Part shown: positions 9,082-16,849 of the stretch, in pieces
How the letters are laid out: the number at the start of each line of letters is the position of its first letter
Position numbering within the stretch: position 1 is the stretch's first letter
NCBI RefSeq assembly: GCF_900635155.1
Contig: NZ_LR134002.1
Span: forward strand, 310,001 to 374,000
DNA length: 64,000 bases
Direction: 5' to 3'
Source of the DNA: Streptococcus sanguinis
GTDB lineage: Bacteria > Bacillota > Bacilli > Lactobacillales > Streptococcaceae
Translations under genes and position numbers: made by a program
Notes under the pieces: model-generated
What the model was told of the DNA's origin: nothing
Database searches by the model: none
Seen by the model: only the letters and a program-made list of their open reading frames with translations

Positions 9082-9603
9082 ATGGCAGTATATTTTTACG
9101 GCTGTATCACCATGGATGGCTACTTGGCAGACAGCCAGCACAGGATAGACTGGCTGCATCAGCTTGGTTCTGTAGAGGATACAGGCTATGATGACTTTTA
9201 CAGGCAAATGGATATCACCATCATGGGCAAGCGGACCTTTGAGGAAATCCAAGATTTGCAAGATGTAGAAAGTTTTTATCAAGCTACGGAAAACTATGTC
9301 TTTACGCATGATAGGCACCTGCCTGTCAGCAATTACCAGCCAGTAGCTGGGGATGTGGTGGACTTTATTCACCAGATTGACAAAGGCAAAAATGTCTTTG
9401 TGATTGGTGGTAATTCCTTGGTAGGACCGCTCATGGATGCGGATCTTTTCGACCACCTCATTATTCAGATAGCGCCCCTTATCCTAGGAAAGGGGGTTCC
9501 CCTCTTTACCCAAGAGGAAGGGCAGCGCTTTTACCAACTGGATAGCCTCAGACAATTTGGCCCTTTTGCAGAGCTGGTTTTCAGCCGAAAAAGTCAGAAA
9601 TAG
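9082..9603 (+). CDS. Dihydrofolate-reductase-like / RibD C-terminal domain protein
   Basis: 173 residues. MAVYFYGCITMDGYLA at the start, TIMGKRTFEE near residue 50 and VIGGNSLVGPLM near 115 are the NADPH-binding signatures of the RibD C-terminal / DHFR-like reductase superfamily. Members of this stand-alone family are usually annotated only as dihydrofolate reductase family protein, and the substrate is unknown. It is eight bases behind the phosphorylase and 17 bases before cysS, so it is in the same operon. Confidence 0.85.
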   Translation: MAVYFYGCITMDGYLADSQHRIDWLHQLGSVEDTGYDDFYRQMDITIMGKRTFEEIQDLQDVESFYQATENYVFTHDRHLPVSNYQPVAGDVVDFIHQIDKGKNVFVIGGNSLVGPLMDADLFDHLIIQIAPLILGKGVPLFTQEEGQRFYQLDSLRQFGPFAELVFSRKSQK

Positions 9604-9620
9604 AGAAGGGAGTGGACCGC

Positions 9621-10964
9621 ATGATTAAAATTTACGACACCATGACCCGCAGCCTACGTGAATTTGTGCCCATTGAAGAGGGCAAGGTTCGCATGTATGT
9701 CTGCGGTCCGACGGTTTATAACTATATCCATGTCGGCAATGCCCGCTCAACAGTAGCTTTTGACACGGTTCGTCGCTATTTTGAGTATCGGGGATTTGAG
9801 GTCAACTATATTTCCAATTTTACAGATGTAGATGATAAGATTATCCATCGAGCTAAGAAAGAGGGCATTACTCCCAAAGAAGTGGCTGACAAGTATATCG
9901 CAGCTTTTCATGAGGATGTGACGGCCTTAGGAGTCAAGTCGGCTACTCAGCATCCGCGCGTGATTGACTTTATGGAGGCAATTATTGACTTTGTGCAGAC
10001 TTTGGTGGACAAGGGCTACGCCTATGAGTCAGAAGGCGATGTCTACTTCCGAGTCGAAAAGTCTCACAATTATGCCAAACTAGCTAACAAAACCTTGGCA
10101 GACTTGGAGCTAGGAGCTTCTGGTCGGACAGATGAAGAGACCGCTCGCAAAGAAAATCCAGTGGACTTTGCCCTCTGGAAGGCAGCCAAGCCGGGCGAGA
10201 TTTCCTGGGATAGTCCTTGGGGAGCAGGTCGTCCAGGCTGGCACATCGAGTGTTCGGTCATGTCGACGGAGATTTTAGGTGATACCATTGATATCCACGG
10301 TGGCGGGGCGGACCTAGAGTTTCCTCACCATACCAATGAAATCGCTCAGTCAGAAGCCAAGACTGGTCAGACTTTTGCCAACTACTGGATGCACAATGGC
10401 TTTGTCAACATCGACGACGTCAAGATGTCCAAATCTCTAGGCAATTTTATCACCGTTCATGATGCCCTCAAGACCATTGATGGTCAGGTGCTGCGTTTCT
10501 TCTTTGCGACCCAGCATTATCGCAAGCCGATTAATTTCACGGAAAAAGCAGTTCATGATGCAGCGACTAATCTCAAGTATTTGAAGAACACCTATGAGCA
10601 GCCATTTACTGGTCAGGCAGATTCGGCTCAGCTTCAAGCCTTTCTAGACAAGTTCACCGCTGCTATGGACGAAGATTTCAATGCGGCTAACGGTATCACG
10701 GTTGTCTTCGAGTTAGCCAAGTGGATCAACTCTGGCAACTACACCGCTGAAGTTAAGGCAGCCTTTGCCAAGCTCTTAGAAGTTTTTGGTATCGTCTTTG
10801 TAGAAGAAGTCTTGGATGCGGACATTGAGCGCTTGATTGAGGAACGCCAAGAAGCGCGTGCTAATCGGGACTTTGCGACTGCAGACCGTATTCGGGATGA
10901 ACTGGCCGCTCAGGGCATCAAGCTTTTGGATACTAAGGACGGAGTGAGGTGGACACGTGACTGA
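9621..10964 (+). CDS. cysS: Cysteinyl-tRNA synthetase
   Basis: 447 residues, the typical length. The HIGH-type motif reads HVGN (37-40), the zinc-binding Cys is in CGPTVYN (Cys28) with further ligands in WHIECSVM and HHTNE, and KMSKS is at 268-272. It charges tRNA-Cys. The ATG at 9621 is chosen because GAAGGGAG precedes it by about ten bases; an in-frame GTG at 9612 is too close to that site. Its placement with cysE links charging to cysteine synthesis. It overlaps mrnC by eight bases. Confidence 0.96.
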   Translation: MIKIYDTMTRSLREFVPIEEGKVRMYVCGPTVYNYIHVGNARSTVAFDTVRRYFEYRGFEVNYISNFTDVDDKIIHRAKKEGITPKEVADKYIAAFHEDVTALGVKSATQHPRVIDFMEAIIDFVQTLVDKGYAYESEGDVYFRVEKSHNYAKLANKTLADLELGASGRTDEETARKENPVDFALWKAAKPGEISWDSPWGAGRPGWHIECSVMSTEILGDTIDIHGGGADLEFPHHTNEIAQSEAKTGQTFANYWMHNGFVNIDDVKMSKSLGNFITVHDALKTIDGQVLRFFFATQHYRKPINFTEKAVHDAATNLKYLKNTYEQPFTGQADSAQLQAFLDKFTAAMDEDFNAANGITVVFELAKWINSGNYTAEVKAAFAKLLEVFGIVFVEEVLDADIERLIEERQEARANRDFATADRIRDELAAQGIKLLDTKDGVRWTRD

Positions 10965-11349
10965 TGTCAACCTGATTAACGGCATTGCCCTCGCCTTTGA
11001 GGGAGATGCTGTCTACTCCATGTATATCCGGCGTCACCTGATTTTTCAAGGTCTGACCAAGCCAAATCAGCTGCACAGGGAAGCAACCAAGTACGTTTCT
11101 GCCAAGGCTCAGGCCAATCTTATCTCTCTCATGCTGGAAGAAGGGATTCTGACGGAAAAGGAAGAGGATATTTACAAGCGTGGCCGCAATGCCAACAGCC
11201 ACACCAAGGCTAAGAATACGGACATCGTCACATACCGTATGTCAACCGGCTTTGAGGCAGTCATGGGCTATCTGCATATGACTGAATCTATTGAGCGACT
11301 GGAAGAGTTGATTGGTTGGTGTATTCGGAAGATAGAGGCTTCGTTCTGA
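10957..11349 (+). CDS. mrnC: Mini-ribonuclease III
   Basis: 130 residues. It is an RNase III catalytic domain without a double-stranded RNA binding domain, which is what defines Mini-III. The N-terminal signature NGIALAFEGDAVYSMYIRRHL carries the catalytic acidic pair, and the second acidic site is in the C-terminal helices. In Bacillus it matures 23S rRNA ends. It starts with GTG inside the end of cysS, with GAGGTGG six bases upstream, so it is translationally coupled to cysS. Confidence 0.95.
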   Translation: MTDVNLINGIALAFEGDAVYSMYIRRHLIFQGLTKPNQLHREATKYVSAKAQANLISLMLEEGILTEKEEDIYKRGRNANSHTKAKNTDIVTYRMSTGFEAVMGYLHMTESIERLEELIGWCIRKIEASF

Positions 11350-11368
11350 TTCTGAAAGGAACTAATTT

Positions 11369-11800
11369 ATGAGTGATTTCTTACAATTTGATAATTTTAA
11401 TTTCAAGTTGGCTATTATTCAGGAGTTAATGTATGAACAAAACGTGCTTGAGCCACGATTTAACGTTTACAGTTTTTGTTAATCTGAGAAATTATCTGTA
11501 GATCCAGAAGACTTTGATGAGACACCAATTCCTGAAGTAGAGACTTATTTCAAACAGTTGGAAATACCTAAAGAGTATGCGCAGAATGTGGAAAGTCTCT
11601 TCTTTGATGGAGGCAATGATATCTATGCGCAATTAATCCCTTTATGGGATGGTGAAGATGATCAATTTGATTTGGAAAATGTGAGTGAAAAAGAGCTATC
11701 ACAGTTTTCGAATTTAAAAACCATCGACGGAACGATCTTTCCATTTTCTAAAGAAGTACGTGATTTATTTGAATCCAAAGGAATTGGGATTGAAGAATAA
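11369..11800 (+). pseudogene. Broken DUF6892-like gene (in-frame stop)
   Basis: A single reading frame runs from ATG 11369 (GAAAGGA upstream) to TAA at 11800, about 143 codons, but codon 38 is TAA (11480-11482). The halves are MSDFLQFDNFNFKLAIIQEL... and SEKLSVDPEDFDETPIPEV...LFFDGGNDIYAQLIPLWDGEDDQFD, and together they resemble a DUF6892-type protein often found in toxin-immunity neighbourhoods. A downstream TTG (11558) could give an 80-residue fragment, but no ribosome binding site supports it. The family name is tentative; the broken frame is seen directly. Confidence 0.65.
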
Positions 11801-11888
11801 TTTCTAAATTTTCCTATGCTAAATTTTTTAAAAATTACTATGAAAGTTTTAATATTTAGCAAATTTTTAAATCTTAACGGTGTACTAC

Positions 11889-11927
11889 TTGTAAAAAAAG
11901 TTTTTTTACGCTAAAATTATATTTAGC
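11889..11927 (+). promoter_or_regulatory. Promoter and candidate operators of the CmdTAC-like cassette
   Basis: TTGTAA (11889-11894) and TAAAAT (11912-11917) are exactly 17 bp apart. The spacer holds a perfect 9-bp inverted repeat around one G (11891-11909). The -10 lies inside a second repeat, GCTAAA (11910-11915) with TTTAGC (11922-11927). The same half-sites recur at 11818-11823 and 11855-11860. Autorepression by a cassette protein is inferred. Confidence 0.65.
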
Positions 11928-11938
11928 TAGGAGTATAT

Positions 11939-12532
11939 ATGAAGTATCTTTTGTATCATGCAACAAATAAAGTGAATGCTGATAAAATAAAGGATGAAGG
12001 ATTTTGTCCTAAGCCAGAAATTCGATTTCCATTGGTAAAAAGAGAAGGTGCAAACCCAAGAATGGTTTCTAGGGTTAAAAAGAAGCCCGGAAGCTTAGGC
12101 TATGGTTCCTATTTTTTTTCTTCAAAAGTTCTTACAGAATTATATAGAAAAGAAAAAATATTGGTAGAGGGTTCTTGTATATTGACCGTTTCTTTGGTAT
12201 TGGATGATAATCAGGAAAAGTGCGTTCTTGATTTAACTGATGAAGAAACACTTGACTATTTTTTAGAATATAAGGAGAGAATAGTTTCTCAGCCTAATTA
12301 TCAAGATTTAGAAAAAGTTTTTCGTAATGATAATCAGTCTTCCTTAGAAGGGGCGCTTGTTGAACATTTTATTAAGGATGTTATCAATGCGCAAAGCACT
12401 TCGCAACATGCTATATTGGTTAGAGCAATGACTGTTTCGCAAATAAAAGGATCAAATCGTTCATATGTTGCAAATGGTTTTGAATATTGTATTAGAGACA
12501 ATCAGGTATTAAAGACGGTCTCGTTGATGTAG
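11939..12532 (+). CDS. Putative ADP-ribosyltransferase toxin, CmdT-like
   Basis: 197 residues. The sequence fits the H-Y-E ADP-ribosyltransferase fold: LLYHATN near the start (His7), LGYGSYFFSS (Tyr58, like the KGIYFA element of PARPs), and near the C terminus ILVRAMTVSQIKGS followed by FEYCIRDNQVLKTVSL, which resembles the SEYVVYDxxQVxxxYL strand and puts a Glu at 182. This is a pattern read by eye. The gene is first of three in the order toxin, small protein, SecB-like chaperone, the arrangement of the phage-defence system CmdTAC, whose CmdT is an mRNA ADP-ribosyltransferase. AGGAG precedes the ATG. The region is more AT-rich than the flanking core genes. Confidence 0.7.
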   Translation: MKYLLYHATNKVNADKIKDEGFCPKPEIRFPLVKREGANPRMVSRVKKKPGSLGYGSYFFSSKVLTELYRKEKILVEGSCILTVSLVLDDNQEKCVLDLTDEETLDYFLEYKERIVSQPNYQDLEKVFRNDNQSSLEGALVEHFIKDVINAQSTSQHAILVRAMTVSQIKGSNRSYVANGFEYCIRDNQVLKTVSLM

Positions 12533-12545
12533 TGGAGAGGTAAAG

Positions 12546-12878
12546 ATGATAAAATTGAGTAAAATTATAGATAAAGAGGCTTATAAAAGCTTCTTGGATG
12601 ACTTAATAACGGAAGAGTACGTTGATGGCCTTATTAAGGAATACTCTGAGGAGCAGTATGAAGAAATTGAATGTTTTGAAAAAAATCTTACATTTAAAAC
12701 ATCCACTGGTCAAGATTATACTTTTGATAAATCATTTGTTGAGCTTGGGGGTTCTGTTCTGGAGTACGAAAATTCTATCCAAATTAATCATCGTAAATTA
12801 GAAGCGGAATTTGTTCAAGTTACTGAATTTGAGACACATTGTGAAATGAGAGATCATAATACTGGTTTGGCCGCATAG
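12546..12878 (+). CDS. Putative antitoxin, middle gene of the CmdTAC-like cassette
   Basis: 110 residues, acidic (many Glu/Asp in the first half: LITEEYVDGLIKEYSEEQYEEIECFEKN). No recognised domain, no signal peptide and no obvious helix-turn-helix. By position between an ADP-ribosyltransferase-like gene and a SecB-like gene it corresponds to CmdA, the antitoxin that needs the chaperone to stay folded. If so, its C-terminal tail (ETHCEMRDHNTGLAA) is where a chaperone-addiction segment would lie. GGAGAGG precedes the ATG, and the gap to the toxin stop is 13 bases. The function is inferred from context only. Confidence 0.55.
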   Translation: MIKLSKIIDKEAYKSFLDDLITEEYVDGLIKEYSEEQYEEIECFEKNLTFKTSTGQDYTFDKSFVELGGSVLEYENSIQINHRKLEAEFVQVTEFETHCEMRDHNTGLAA

Positions 12879-12902
12879 TAATAGAAAATGAAGGGATTAA
12901 TA

Positions 12903-13280
12903 ATGGAACGGGTACCTATCGAATTTGAAGGATATAGAATTAATAGTATTGATTATTCTGTATATGAAGAAGGGTTAAGTGAAGACAAAGATAAGGGGAA
13001 GTTACAAGTTAAGTCTTTGTTGACAGAAGATAGAAAAAATGCACAATTAATTATAAAAACAACAGTAAATGATGAGAATAATAACAGGAAATTGATAATA
13101 GAATTGTCAGGATTTTTTACTGTTCATGATATAGAACGTGCCGAAGAGTTCTTGAGCGTAAATGGAGTAGCTATTCTTTTTCCTTATGTACGAAGCGTTG
13201 TATCTATAATCACATCATTGGATAATGAAAATGCGGTTGTTTTACCTACTATAAATTTCACGAAACCATCATCTGAGTAA
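12903..13280 (+). CDS. SecB-like chaperone, CmdC-like
   Basis: 125 residues from the ATG at 12903, chosen because AAGGG precedes it by seven bases; an upstream in-frame ATG at 12888 has none. The second half, GFFTVHDIERAEEF...NGVAILFPYVRSVVSIITS...VVLPTINF, aligns well with the SecB core, where the ILFPYxRxxI and LxPxNF elements are diagnostic. Streptococci do not use SecB for general export, and stand-alone SecB-like genes in such genomes belong to toxin-antitoxin-chaperone modules. It probably stabilises the middle protein and releases the toxin on infection; that part is inference. Confidence 0.8.
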   Translation: MERVPIEFEGYRINSIDYSVYEEGLSEDKDKGKLQVKSLLTEDRKNAQLIIKTTVNDENNNRKLIIELSGFFTVHDIERAEEFLSVNGVAILFPYVRSVVSIITSLDNENAVVLPTINFTKPSSE

Positions 13281-13319
13281 AGTTTCCTTATAAATATATA
13301 AATTACAGATAGTAAGAAG

Positions 13320-13376
13320 GGCTCTATAATTTCTGTAGTGGGTAAAACCATTGTAGGAATTATAGAGCCGTTTTTT
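13320..13376. terminator. Long hairpin terminator after the cassette
   Basis: A 12-bp perfect stem (13320-13331 with 13358-13369), partly extended inward, precedes a run of six T. The 57-nt hairpin closes the three-gene cassette. Its arrangement also recalls hairpins near insertion-sequence ends, but no transposase or terminal repeat pair was found. Confidence 0.7.
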
Positions 13377-13736
13377 GATACGTATATTGGCTTGGTAATT
13401 CCCATATACACAAGCACGATGTCTCCAGAAAACAGGTAAATTTTGTAGAAGAGTGTGTTTAAAACTTTAAATATATTGTTTGAGTTCTTTCCAGCTACCT
13501 TGCTCGGGATTAGCTCATCTCCGTTTTCGTGGTTCCTGACCTGCTAGTTAAATCATGCATGGTATTCTGCTCGATTGTGGGAAAGCATTCAATAGATGCT
13601 TGAGTTAAGGCTATGAGCACCCAGACTTCAACTTAATTTTTGCTAGTAAGATTGGGGAATGAAGTTGATATCTACTGAGATAGCGTTCGTCAAACATTTT
13701 AGTAAAAAGCGGGAGATTGAAATTTCTAAAAACTTA
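13377..13736. other. Non-coding stretch with one decayed - strand frame
   Basis: No intact gene. On the - strand an open stretch of about 40 codons ending at 13510 reads VWVLIALTQASIECF, then PTIEQNTMHDLTSR, without a start codon or ribosome binding site. It looks like a gene fragment left from an older insertion or deletion. I do not recognise the source. Confidence 0.4.
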
Positions 13737-13779
13737 TTTTCAGAAAAGTGTTGACATGTTTTCTGAAAAGGAGTAGAAT
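13737..13779 (+). promoter_or_regulatory. kimA-like gene promoter with inverted repeat around the -35
   Basis: TTGACA (13751-13756) and TAGAAT (13774-13779) are 17 bp apart. A perfect 11-bp inverted repeat, TTTTCAGAAAA (13737-13747) and TTTTCTGAAAA (13759-13769), brackets the -35 and is a good operator candidate. No c-di-AMP (ydaO-type) riboswitch was recognised in the short leader. Confidence 0.75.
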
Positions 13780-13805
13780 GGCTCATGTTTTTAAAGGAGG
13801 AACTT

Positions 13806-15653
13806 ATGTTTTCCAAGTTAAAAGGATTTTTTATTGGGCGCCCATTAAAATCCGGTAAAGAAGGAGAGGATGGTCATTTATTGACCAAGATGCAAGCCTT
13901 GGCTATGCTCTCCAGTGACGCCTTATCTTCTATTGCTTATGGACCAGAACAGGTTGTTTTGGTCTTAACTTCTGTTTCTATTGGCGCCATTTGGTGGTCG
14001 CTTCCCATAGGAATTGTCGTATTGGTGCTACTAGCGAGCTTAACGGTTTCCTATCGTCAGGTTATCCATGCTTACCCTCAAGGAGGTGGAGCCTATATGG
14101 TGACGACAGAAAATCTATCTCCAACGGCAGGTTTGATTGCCGGCGGAAGTTTATTGGTAGACTACATGTTGACAGTGGCTGTTTCGGTCGCTTCTGGAGC
14201 GGATGCGATTACCTCTGCAATTCCCATTTTACATCCTTACAATTTACATATTTCCATTTTCTTAGTTCTCTTGTTGATGCTAATGAATCTTCGAGGACTA
14301 AAAGAGTCGGCTACTTCCTTGATGATTCCTGTCTATCTTTTTATTGTCAGCACCTTGCTATTGATTGCTTTTGGTTTTGTGCAAATCCTGACAGGAAACC
14401 TAGACTATCATGCAACCGCGCAGATTGGTACGCCGATTACTGGAGTGAGTTTGATCTTATTGCTCCGTGCCTTCACCAGCGGCTCTGCTTCCTTGACAGG
14501 AGTGGAAGCTATTTCCAATTCGGTCCCCTTTTTCAAGAAACCGAAGGCTCATAATGCTGCAACCACCTTATCGATTATGGCTTTAATCCTAGGAATCATG
14601 TTTGCGGGCATTACCTTCTTGAATTATTGGATTGGCATCGTGCCTGTCAAAGGTGTAACGATATTGGCTCAGATGGCACAAGCGATTTTGGGAAACTCTC
14701 CCCTTGGTCGCATCTTGTTCTATGCTTTCCAATTGTCAACAGCTTTGATCTTAGCAGTGGCAGCCAATACAGGCTTCTCAGCCTTTCCTATGCTCTCCTA
14801 TAATATGGCTAAGAACAAATATATGCCACATATGTACATGGAAAAAGGAGATCGTCTGAGCTATTCTAATGGCATTTTCACTTTGGCGTTTGGAGCGATT
14901 GCTCTTTTGTGTATCTTTGAGGGAAATACAGAGCGCTTGATTCCCCTGTACACCATTGGTGTATTCGTACCCTTTGCTCTCTCACAGACTGGTATGGTTG
15001 TCCATTGGAAGAAAAAATATGGAAATAATTTCTTGGGTCATTCGATTGCAAATATCCTTGGTGCGATCATTTGCTACGGGATTGTTCTTATTTTGCTCTT
15101 ATTTCGTCTCAGAGATATCTGGCCCTTCTTCCCTATTATCATCGTCTTGACTTGGCTGTTCTTATCTATTAAACAGCACTATAATAGAGTTGCAAAACAG
15201 CTGAGATTGCAGGATCACATCGAGCGTCAGAACTACACTGGCAATACAGTAATTGTCCTAGTCGGGAATGTCACCCGAGTCAGTGTTGGTGCGATGAGCT
15301 ATGCTCGCAGTATCGGGGATGAAGTCGTAGCAATGCACGTTTCAACAGCGGAGACTGCTGAAAAGGATGCCGAAGTCGCCGAGGAGTTTGCTGACTACTT
15401 CCCAGATATTCGCTTTGAGACAGTCACGACTAGCTACCGCAATATCATCAGTCCCACAGTCCAGTATGTGATTAAGGTGGCCAAGCGAGCCAAAAAAGAA
15501 GGCCAAACAGTGACGGTCCTAGTACCTCAGTTTATACCTAAAAAGAGATGGCAAAATGTCCTGCATAACCAGATGAGCTTGAAATTGAAATACTATCTGA
15601 AATGGTATGAGGATGTTGTGGTTGCAAGCTATTCTTATCACTTAAAAGAATGA
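13806..15653 (+). CDS. APC-family potassium transporter, KimA-like
   Basis: 615 residues. The N-terminal region (IGRPLKSGKEG...KMQALAMLSSDALSSIAYGPEQ) and YPQGGGAYMV, GGSLLVDYMLTVAVSVASGADAI are close to Bacillus KimA, a high-affinity proton-coupled potassium importer controlled by c-di-AMP. About 12 membrane helices (to about residue 450) are followed by a cytosolic domain of roughly 150 residues. The start at 13806 is set by AAAGGAGG; an upstream ATG at 13785 lies within the predicted transcription start and lacks a site. It is monocistronic. Confidence 0.85.
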   Translation: MFSKLKGFFIGRPLKSGKEGEDGHLLTKMQALAMLSSDALSSIAYGPEQVVLVLTSVSIGAIWWSLPIGIVVLVLLASLTVSYRQVIHAYPQGGGAYMVTTENLSPTAGLIAGGSLLVDYMLTVAVSVASGADAITSAIPILHPYNLHISIFLVLLLMLMNLRGLKESATSLMIPVYLFIVSTLLLIAFGFVQILTGNLDYHATAQIGTPITGVSLILLLRAFTSGSASLTGVEAISNSVPFFKKPKAHNAATTLSIMALILGIMFAGITFLNYWIGIVPVKGVTILAQMAQAILGNSPLGRILFYAFQLSTALILAVAANTGFSAFPMLSYNMAKNKYMPHMYMEKGDRLSYSNGIFTLAFGAIALLCIFEGNTERLIPLYTIGVFVPFALSQTGMVVHWKKKYGNNFLGHSIANILGAIICYGIVLILLLFRLRDIWPFFPIIIVLTWLFLSIKQHYNRVAKQLRLQDHIERQNYTGNTVIVLVGNVTRVSVGAMSYARSIGDEVVAMHVSTAETAEKDAEVAEEFADYFPDIRFETVTTSYRNIISPTVQYVIKVAKRAKKEGQTVTVLVPQFIPKKRWQNVLHNQMSLKLKYYLKWYEDVVVASYSYHLKE

Positions 15654-15680
15654 GCGATCGCTTTTGATTAATGAGAAAAA

Positions 15681-15706
15681 GAGTTGAAGATTTTTCAACT
15701 CCTTTT
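15681..15706. terminator. Terminator between convergent genes
   Basis: An 8-bp stem (15681-15688 with 15694-15701) is flanked by A and T tracts, between the KimA-like gene and the convergent exporter-like gene. Confidence 0.75.
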
Positions 15707-15731
15707 ATTATTTATTGGAAATAGCGCAGAG

Positions 15732-16697
15732 CTAATTTGCTTGCACCTTTTGGTAATTTTCGTAAAATTCCACCTTAATTCTAATAAAGGTTTCCAAGTC
15801 TCGCAGGAGCTGCAGGAGCATGGCGCGGGTTTCAAATTCCTGGCGGGTCTTAGGGAGAGGCCTCTCACGAAATACGGTCAAATAGTTGTCAATCTCGTCC
15901 AAGAGGTCTAGGGCGGGATTTTTTTGGCTCAGTTGCTTAGCGGTTTGGGAGAAGAGGCGGGCTAAAATCAAGCTTTCACTGGCTGCTAGATGGCAGTGGT
16001 TGATATTGCTGGCCATGTCTTGCAGGATGTGGTTTTGGGCCTGCCGCATTTCAAAATAGTGGATATGGTAGTTGGTCTGGTGAAAGAGGTGGTTGGAGTG
16101 GTCAAGATAGACCAGCTGCAAGGCCTGCTGCAGAATCTTGTCCAGATCCTTGATTAGAGCTGCATCATTTCGGCCGTCTCCAGCTTTTAAGAAATATTCA
16201 AAGCGCAGCAAAATCTTTTTCAGCTGTTCTTCCACTTGCTCGTGGTAGCTGTCAATTTCTTGCTGGCGCGAGGGCATATAGAGATTGGCTAGGAGAGCAA
16301 AGCCAGTTCCAATAAGAAATAGAGCTAGCTCATTTCCAAGCAGAGACCAGGAAGTGGATTTTTCTAAGAGCAGATGGGTGACCAGGACGGTGCTGGGTGT
16401 GATGCCGATTTCCCAGCCTAGACGAAAGGCCAGAGGCACATAGATTGCGATATAGATGGCCAATGCTCCGAGATGAAAACCTAGGAAGTGAAAGGCCAGA
16501 CTTCCGATAGCCAGAGCCAGCAGGGTAGATAAAAAGCGATTGCCAGCTAGCTTTGCAGTGCTGCGGCGGGTATCAGTCACGCTGAGGATAGCAATAATTC
16601 CAGCTGAAGTTGAGTAGGCCAGACCTAAAAAGTCAGCCAGCCAAGCAGCGAGACAGGTAGCTAATACCAGCTTGATGGTGCGTTGGAGGAGAGACAT
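15732..16697 (-). CDS. Aromatic acid exporter (ArAE/DUF939) family protein
   Basis: 321 residues. About 140 N-terminal residues carry four to five membrane helices (TIKLVLATCLAAWLADFLGL, then AGIIAILSVTDTRRST, a motif typical of the ArAE_1 family). A soluble helical C-terminal domain follows, with coiled-coil character (EQVEEQLKKILLRFEYF). Family members are putative efflux proteins, and the substrate is unproven. It is the last gene of the accessory insert between mrnC and rlmB, divergent from rlmB. Confidence 0.8.
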   Translation of the reverse strand: MSLLQRTIKLVLATCLAAWLADFLGLAYSTSAGIIAILSVTDTRRSTAKLAGNRFLSTLLALAIGSLAFHFLGFHLGALAIYIAIYVPLAFRLGWEIGITPSTVLVTHLLLEKSTSWSLLGNELALFLIGTGFALLANLYMPSRQQEIDSYHEQVEEQLKKILLRFEYFLKAGDGRNDAALIKDLDKILQQALQLVYLDHSNHLFHQTNYHIHYFEMRQAQNHILQDMASNINHCHLAASESLILARLFSQTAKQLSQKNPALDLLDEIDNYLTVFRERPLPKTRQEFETRAMLLQLLRDLETFIRIKVEFYENYQKVQAN

Positions 16698-16834
16698 GAG
16701 TAAGAGTTTCCTTTTTTAGACTTCTTTCTATTATAGCATGACTAGCGGGGAATCTTAGGGACTGCTGATTGCTTTTTATCAGAGCAGAATTCTGTCTCGC
16801 CCGAGTAAATCCTGCCGCCATTTTTTCGCCTTTG

Positions 16835-16843
16835 TGTTATACT
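16835..16843 (+). promoter_or_regulatory. TG-extended -10 directly before rlmB
   Basis: TGTTATACT with the hexamer at 16838-16843. The A of the rlmB ATG (16850) is seven bases past the hexamer, where transcription should start, and no ribosome binding site is present. This predicts a leaderless mRNA. Confidence 0.6.
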
Positions 16844-16849
16844 AGTCCT

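Noticed and set aside
13320..13376. Hairpin read as an insertion-sequence end
   Set aside because: No transposase, no second terminal repeat and no target duplication were found; a terminator explains it.
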